From positions 1 through 64,000 of the forward strand of contig NZ_JJNZ01000003.1 in NCBI RefSeq assembly GCF_000690055.1: a stretch of 64,000 nucleotides of DNA, given 5' to 3'. Of the stretch, positions 59,545 to 64,000 are shown piece after piece. Both the position numbers and the translations under genes were made by a program. Below the pieces are notes generated by a model that searched no databases, was not told where the DNA came from, and saw only the letters and a list, made by a program, of their open reading frames with translations. Position 1 is the stretch's first letter, and the number at the start of each line of letters is the position of its first letter. The DNA is from Pseudoalteromonas fuliginea (GTDB taxonomy: Bacteria; Pseudomonadota; Gammaproteobacteria; Enterobacterales; Alteromonadaceae).

Positions 59545-60740
59545 AAAGCACACCTGATAACTTTAAAAGCCGTGAATTTTTAACGCAGCACATTAGCGAC
59601 ACGTTAGCGTTTTATGAGCCAAATATTGACGACAAACACGGTGGTTTTTACCAAAACTTTTCTGATAACGGTGAGGTATTTGATAAACACACGCGCCACT
59701 TAGTAAGCTCTACTCGTTTTGTATTTAACTATGCACGCGCGTATCAAACCTTTAATGACGAAAAGTACCTTAATCGTGTTAAATCGGGGATTGAGTTTAT
59801 TCGTAAGCATCACCTTGTTGAGCAAACTGGTGGCTACAACTGGTTATTAAAAGTTGAAAACGCTCAAGCCACCGTGCTTGATAACACCAATCATTGTTAT
59901 GGCTTTGCATTTGTTATTTTAGCGTACAGCTGGGCATACCGCGTAGGCGTTACGCAAGCACGTAAATATCTCAACGATACATTTCAAACAATGGAAACAC
60001 ATTTTTGGGATGCAAAAGCCGGTTTATATAAAGATCAGCATAACAGCGACTTCACACAATGTGATTCATACCGCGGCCAAAATGCCAACATGCATACTTG
60101 TGAAGCACTGATTGCCGCCTATGAAGCCACAAAAGACGAAATATTTTTAAACCGTGCGCTCACACTTGCCGACAACATGGTTAACCGCCAAGCTAGTTTA
60201 ATGGGCGGATTAATCTGGGAGCATTACGATATAAATTGGCAGGTCGATTTAGAGTACAACAAAGACGATCCTAAAAATTTATTTCGTCCGTGGGGCTTTC
60301 AACCAGGCCATCAAACAGAGTGGTCAAAACTACTTATGTTTTTAAATAAGCATAAGCCACAAAAATGGCTTATTGAACGCGCTCAAGCCTTATTTGATAA
60401 CTCAATAAATGTAGCGTGGGATAAAAAGTACGGCGGTATTTGCTACGGCTTTGCCCCTGATAAAACTATTTGCGATGACGATAAATACTTTTGGGTTCAA
60501 GCCGAAACTCTGTGTTGTGCAGCGTATCTTTATCAAGCAACAGGGGATGAAAAATATCAGCAATGGTATGACAAAATTTGGCAGTATTCGTGGCAGCATT
60601 TAGTCGATCATAAATACGGTGCTTGGTTTAGAATTTTAACCGCTGACAACAAAAAAATAGACACGATGAAAAGCCCAATAGGTAAAACTGATTACCATAC
60701 AATGGGTGCCTGCTTTGATGTGCTCGAACTATTAAAGTAA
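59541..60740 (+). CDS. AGE-family mannose isomerase/2-epimerase
   Basis: A 399-residue (alpha/alpha)6-barrel of the N-acylglucosamine 2-epimerase family. Catalytic histidines are His257 in PGHQTEW and His386 in TDYHTMG, spacing like YihS-type aldose-ketose isomerases. MHTCEA and RFVFNYARAY are family blocks. Mannose to fructose is the most sensible reaction next to a fructokinase. A terminator follows. Confidence 0.88.
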   Translation: MKSTPDNFKSREFLTQHISDTLAFYEPNIDDKHGGFYQNFSDNGEVFDKHTRHLVSSTRFVFNYARAYQTFNDEKYLNRVKSGIEFIRKHHLVEQTGGYNWLLKVENAQATVLDNTNHCYGFAFVILAYSWAYRVGVTQARKYLNDTFQTMETHFWDAKAGLYKDQHNSDFTQCDSYRGQNANMHTCEALIAAYEATKDEIFLNRALTLADNMVNRQASLMGGLIWEHYDINWQVDLEYNKDDPKNLFRPWGFQPGHQTEWSKLLMFLNKHKPQKWLIERAQALFDNSINVAWDKKYGGICYGFAPDKTICDDDKYFWVQAETLCCAAYLYQATGDEKYQQWYDKIWQYSWQHLVDHKYGAWFRILTADNKKIDTMKSPIGKTDYHTMGACFDVLELLK

Positions 60741-60779
60741 CTATGTAGTTATAACTTTTACAGTGTTGTGTAGACCTTT

Positions 60780-60804
60780 TAACCGCCAGTTTGGCGGTTT
60801 TTTT
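60780..60804 (+). terminator. Rho-independent terminator after the isomerase gene
   Basis: AACCGCCAGTTTGGCGGTT hairpin followed by a T run. Confidence 0.92.
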
Positions 60805-60824
60805 CTTAAGTGTTAGCGCTTTTT

Positions 60825-61095
60825 TAAAAATACAATTCCAAAAATCTCTAACTACTTATTTATTTACGATATAGATAACTTTAAAAACATTAACGATACC
60901 TATGGTCGTTTAGTAGGTGATAGCATTTTAAGTGAATTTACCAATATACTAAAAAATTAAATGCCGAAGAGTTCTTTAATTGCACAATGGGGAGCTGGAG
61001 AGTTTACTGTTATTTTATCAGGCACCTCAATAACCGATGCGATGACACAAGCTAATGTAGTGTTCGCGACAACTAGTTTGACAAACACCGTATCA
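60825..61095 (+). pseudogene. Decayed GGDEF-domain gene fragment
   Basis: One frame reads YDIDNFKNINDTYGRLVGD, then hits TAA at 60958-60960, then continues in the same frame as SSLIAQWGAGEFTVILSG. These are the two core blocks of a diguanylate cyclase domain (DIDxFKxINDxxGHxxGD and RWGGEEF), with the active GGEEF degraded to GAGEF. No N-terminus or promoter is present, and the rest is lost at the edge of the following minus-strand operon. Confidence 0.8.
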
Positions 61096-61974
61096 AAGAT
61101 GTGGTCCAATACTAGCTACCAATGTTTTTACTTCACCATCTATTTCAGAAAAAGTAAAATAAATGCGATTATGATAGTAACCATTGTCTCTAGGATCATT
61201 GCTATCACTTGGCTTTAAGTGATATTCACAGTTTACTTGATTAACTTCGGAAACTTCAGGGAAACTAAATTGCATATTTTTCTTATTATTACTCCCTTGA
61301 GTAGTACAACTATAACCAGCTAAGTGCCCAATAATATCAAGTTCTTCTGGAATACGGATCTGTGCTTTGTGATCATTTAGAGCTTTTAAACACCGAGTAA
61401 ATGCAATAGAGAACTTACAGAAATCCCCTCCTTCAATACTATTTAAAGTTAACCTGCAATTTGAGTGGTAAATTATATTTGTGAAGTGACTAGTCATTCT
61501 TTGGTAATAACTGTCATTGCTAACGGGGTATTCACTGAGCATTTTTTCATAATGACTTGCAAAAGTTTCATCATTATCAAAACCGACATATCCGTTCATT
61601 TTTAGTATAGGCATATAGAGAATATGATTTTCATTATTTTCTATATTCGGCCCTAAAACCGATTTTTCAATTAATTCATCTGTAGTTAAACTCCACCAAT
61701 CAAAATTTTTCAAATATTCTCTTTGTAGCTTCATATTAAAAGAAATTTGCAAGCCTCGGTCACCGCCAAACTCAAAGTTTTTTATTTGTTGATTTACAGA
61801 TAAGCCAAAATAGGAGTAGTCAGTGATATCATTTCCAACAGCAAAATAAACTTTTGCTTGTTTATAATCATCCTTTATACCTTGCAACAATTTAAATTCC
61901 TCTTCTAATTCTTTAAAACTAGAAAAACGAGATTTATTGAAGCTAAAAATAGAGAGGCTGATTATTGTTTTCAT
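61093..61974 (-). CDS. Unknown protein, third gene of the DUF262/DUF3696 operon
   Basis: A 293-residue soluble protein I cannot place in a family. N-terminal half is aromatic and acidic (SVNQQIKNFEFGGDRG, FDWWSLTTDEL). The C-terminus, CEYHLKPSDSNDP, then NRIYFTF and ASIGPHL, looks like a compact beta-rich module; I recall similar ends in small mobile-element proteins but with low certainty. It overlaps the ATPase gene by 4 nt and closes the operon. It could be an effector, adaptor or immunity component; none is shown. Confidence 0.7.
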   Translation of the reverse strand: MKTIISLSIFSFNKSRFSSFKELEEEFKLLQGIKDDYKQAKVYFAVGNDITDYSYFGLSVNQQIKNFEFGGDRGLQISFNMKLQREYLKNFDWWSLTTDELIEKSVLGPNIENNENHILYMPILKMNGYVGFDNDETFASHYEKMLSEYPVSNDSYYQRMTSHFTNIIYHSNCRLTLNSIEGGDFCKFSIAFTRCLKALNDHKAQIRIPEELDIIGHLAGYSCTTQGSNNKKNMQFSFPEVSEVNQVNCEYHLKPSDSNDPRDNGYYHNRIYFTFSEIDGEVKTLVASIGPHL

Positions 61975-63107
61975 TTATCCTTTCCTTTCATCATAATATC
62001 CATATCGATTAAGTGTTGATCAAAAAATTCTTCTGGCCATTCGGATAGTTGCCCCTTATCATCTACAAATATATCTTGAACTTCACTTCCTTCAGTACTA
62101 CTGAAAACTTGATATATCGTAATTTTAGAACAATCTACTAGACCTAACCTTGGCATTAATCGAATACCGTTTATTACATGGTCACTATGAGTTTCAACTA
62201 TAACTTGTACACCAGATTGAGCCGCTAATGCAATCAAACGACCTAAGTAACTTTGCCCTTTAGGATGTAAATGCGCTTCTGGATTTTCAATAATGACAAG
62301 ACCACCGGGTTTTGTCATTAATAGTGCCATTATTATTGGCAGTGCATAACTCAAGCCAAAACCTACATTGAATGGCCTATATCCCTCACTATTAAATTCA
62401 AATAAAGTTGTTGCAATATCAGCCTGTTTAATTGATGTTGAACTGACAAAAACTCCTGGTGATATGTCTCCCATCCATTCGTGAATATTATTTGACACAC
62501 TCAACACTCTCGCATTTTCATGTCTACGAGGGTCGTTTTCTATTAAATCACCTAAACTTCCAATGTCTGATAATACTTGCGCGCAGTATTCGCCTTGAGT
62601 CCCTAACCAGTTAAGTGCTCGCCTTTTATGGGAATATGGGTAATAACTCTTTGGACCTAGACGTTCAGCACTCAAATATTGAAAATTATTTTTCAAGCAT
62701 TTCTTTATTGAATCACAACCATCACCTTTTACTTTCATTAATGGTAAGGGTTGTTCATCCATTGCAGCTTTACGTTTACTATAATCTTTTTCCACATAAT
62801 GAGGATCATCAAGATCATCAAGATCATGACCCCATGTATAGGAACCATTTTCATTACCAATTTCAAAGTAAACTGAATCTTCATCCGCATTTCTTTTATG
62901 GATATCCGAATATGTACCTATCGAAACAAACTCACCATTTATAGGAATATCAGTTTCAGAAAAGTCGCCTTGGATTGCGAGAAGCATACTTTGGATAGCT
63001 GTACTTTTACCAACAGAATTGTTACCGCAAAAAACAGTAAGATTACTGAAAGAAAACTCATGATCCGCATAACATTTGAAATTTCTTAACTTAACTTTGC
63101 TTATCAT
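61971..63107 (-). CDS. DUF3696-type AAA ATPase (OLD/RecF-like)
   Basis: A 378-residue ABC/SMC-like ATPase. N-terminal KVKLRNFKCYADHEF, Walker A GNNSVGKST at residues 28-36, Walker B and H-loop-like region VIIENPEAHLHP, then ETHSDHVINGIR. The tail with WPEEFFDQ is the DUF3696 signature. No TOPRIM nuclease domain is present, so it is not a full OLD nuclease. It overlaps the DUF262 gene by 17 nt and the third gene by 4 nt, indicating a coupled complex. Confidence 0.87.
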   Translation of the reverse strand: MISKVKLRNFKCYADHEFSFSNLTVFCGNNSVGKSTAIQSMLLAIQGDFSETDIPINGEFVSIGTYSDIHKRNADEDSVYFEIGNENGSYTWGHDLDDLDDPHYVEKDYSKRKAAMDEQPLPLMKVKGDGCDSIKKCLKNNFQYLSAERLGPKSYYPYSHKRRALNWLGTQGEYCAQVLSDIGSLGDLIENDPRRHENARVLSVSNNIHEWMGDISPGVFVSSTSIKQADIATTLFEFNSEGYRPFNVGFGLSYALPIIMALLMTKPGGLVIIENPEAHLHPKGQSYLGRLIALAAQSGVQVIVETHSDHVINGIRLMPRLGLVDCSKITIYQVFSSTEGSEVQDIFVDDKGQLSEWPEEFFDQHLIDMDIMMKGKDK

Positions 63108-64000
63108 TGTATTTAATTCTCAATGGTTTAAATTTGAAATCCAATCCTGCTATTTCATTAAGCATATTAATAAAGCTATCAAAGCGATATTTGATAGTTA
63201 CATACTTACCAGTAGAGTTAGATATTGAGTAATCAAAACCTCTTTTTTGCAATGTAAATGCCTCAGAAGACCACCGAGCGTAATCACTAGAGTCTTCACT
63301 AATCATTTCAAACAACTTCTTTTTAATTTTCGAAGAAATGGGTTCAGTTATAACTACTTTTCGTTGCTCTTCATTCATTAATGCAAAAGTTGACACTAAT
63401 AACTCAAATAAGGATTTGTTCATTCTACCTGTTGGTTCTTTTCTATATGCATCGGAGCCAAATATCAATTTAATAGTATCGAATGCGCTTTTCAAACTTT
63501 TATCTATTTCTTGGTATACTTCATGCGATGAATTAATGTTCTTATCAAATTCAAATGCATTTAATTCTTTTAAAGTATGACAAAGAAAATCATCATATTT
63601 CTTATAAGTAAATTGATTGTAACCAAAGTAAATATAGCTCGTTGCCCTCAAAATAAACTCAAGATCTAACATTCTCTCAGGGTTGATACTAAGCGGAGTA
63701 GAATTAATAAACTCAGAAGTTTCAGCCAAATATTTAAGGAACCTATTTGCAGGTCCAGGGTAAAGAGCTGAACGAATTTCTTGGTAACTGAGGTTTTTTC
63801 CTGAAGTATTAATCCGCTGAAACAACTCACGCACCATCTCATCACTCTCATTAGACACTTGAATCAAATGACCTTGAATCTGATACTCTCTAATTCTTCG
63901 TTGCTCTTTTCTTGATAGATCTCGGAATTTAGAATCATTCAGATCTGCTCTTCGATCTAAGTATTTTAAAGCAAATTCACCAGACATAAAATCATAAAGA
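63091..64000 (-). CDS. DUF262 (GmrSD/RloF-like) protein, N-terminus beyond the window
   Basis: Only the C-terminal part is visible. The frame stays open to the window edge (LYDF before MSGEFALKYL), so the start lies outside. VRELFQRINTSGKNLSYQEIRSALY is the classic DUF262 block, which follows the DGQQR nucleotidase/ParB-like motif. DUF262 proteins occur in type IV restriction GmrSD and in other phage-defence operons, usually with NTP-dependent partners. The visible C-terminal part shows no clear HNH (DUF1524) motif, unlike fused GmrSD. It comes first in the three-gene operon. Confidence 0.82.
   Translation of the reverse strand, partial: LYDFMSGEFALKYLDRRADLNDSKFRDLSRKEQRRIREYQIQGHLIQVSNESDEMVRELFQRINTSGKNLSYQEIRSALYPGPANRFLKYLAETSEFINSTPLSINPERMLDLEFILRATSYIYFGYNQFTYKKYDDFLCHTLKELNAFEFDKNINSSHEVYQEIDKSLKSAFDTIKLIFGSDAYRKEPTGRMNKSLFELLVSTFALMNEEQRKVVITEPISSKIKKKLFEMISEDSSDYARWSSEAFTLQKRGFDYSISNSTGKYVTIKYRFDSFINMLNEIAGLDFKFKPLRIKYNDKQS

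Noticed and set aside
1..64000. CRISPR arrays, tRNA or rRNA genes, full insertion sequences
   Set aside because: No regularly spaced direct repeats, cloverleaf sequences, rRNA segments or transposase genes were seen on either strand.

Overview
The window reads as one chromosomal stretch of a marine gammaproteobacterium of the Alteromonadales, most like Pseudoalteromonas. The DNA is AT-rich. Gene order follows gammaproteobacterial blocks: pilU-pilT / yggS-proC-yggT-rdgB-hemW, rapA / rluA, djlA / lptD-surA-pdxA-rsmA-apaG-apaH. A large sodium symporter, a TonB-dependent receptor, several c-di-GMP and sensor proteins and short dispersed intergenic repeats fit a marine copiotroph. The genus call is inference from gene content and style, not from a database search.

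Layout. 1-235: dispersed repeat and a terminator. 236-2423 (minus): twitching-motility ATPases, with a frameshift near the end of pilU. 2453-6780 (plus): yggS, proC, yggT, DUF4426, rdgB, hemW. 6860-13903: DUF885 lipoprotein, unknown protein, SIMPL protein, PatZ-like acetyltransferase, voltage-gated-type K+ channel. 13919-29548 (mostly minus): a 1500-residue propeller/PAS/GGDEF/EAL sensor, small genes, an acyltransferase, a D-2-hydroxyacid dehydrogenase and DUF3192 lipoprotein (plus), a hybrid histidine kinase overlapping a PleD-like response regulator, and a PIN-PhoH protein. 29854-35052: rapA and rluA, split by an accessory insert holding a ParDE-type toxin-antitoxin pair and a zinc-ribbon/HEPN gene interrupted by a 7-nt tandem repeat. 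35141-45312: DUF3530, djlA, the murU-amgK muropeptide-recycling pair, and the lptD-to-apaH operon. 45450-50054: chemoreceptor, mutM, an unknown membrane-anchored protein, and a family II pyrophosphatase.

50349-60740 is a coherent catabolic locus. A TonB-dependent receptor, SLC5-type symporter, MOFRL glycerate kinase and ROK regulator lie on the minus strand. Divergent from them are a GH63-like glycosylglycerate hydrolase, a PfkB sugar kinase and an AGE-family isomerase. Together they predict uptake of mannosylglycerate (the red-algal solute digeneaside) or glucosylglycerate, cleavage to glycerate plus hexose, isomerisation of mannose to fructose, and phosphorylation to fructose-6-P and 2-phosphoglycerate.

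60820-61100 holds a decayed GGDEF fragment. From 61093 to the window end runs a tightly overlapping minus-strand operon: a DUF262 protein (cut by the window edge), a DUF3696-type AAA ATPase and an unrecognised third protein. This is a candidate phage-defence or genome-conflict system.
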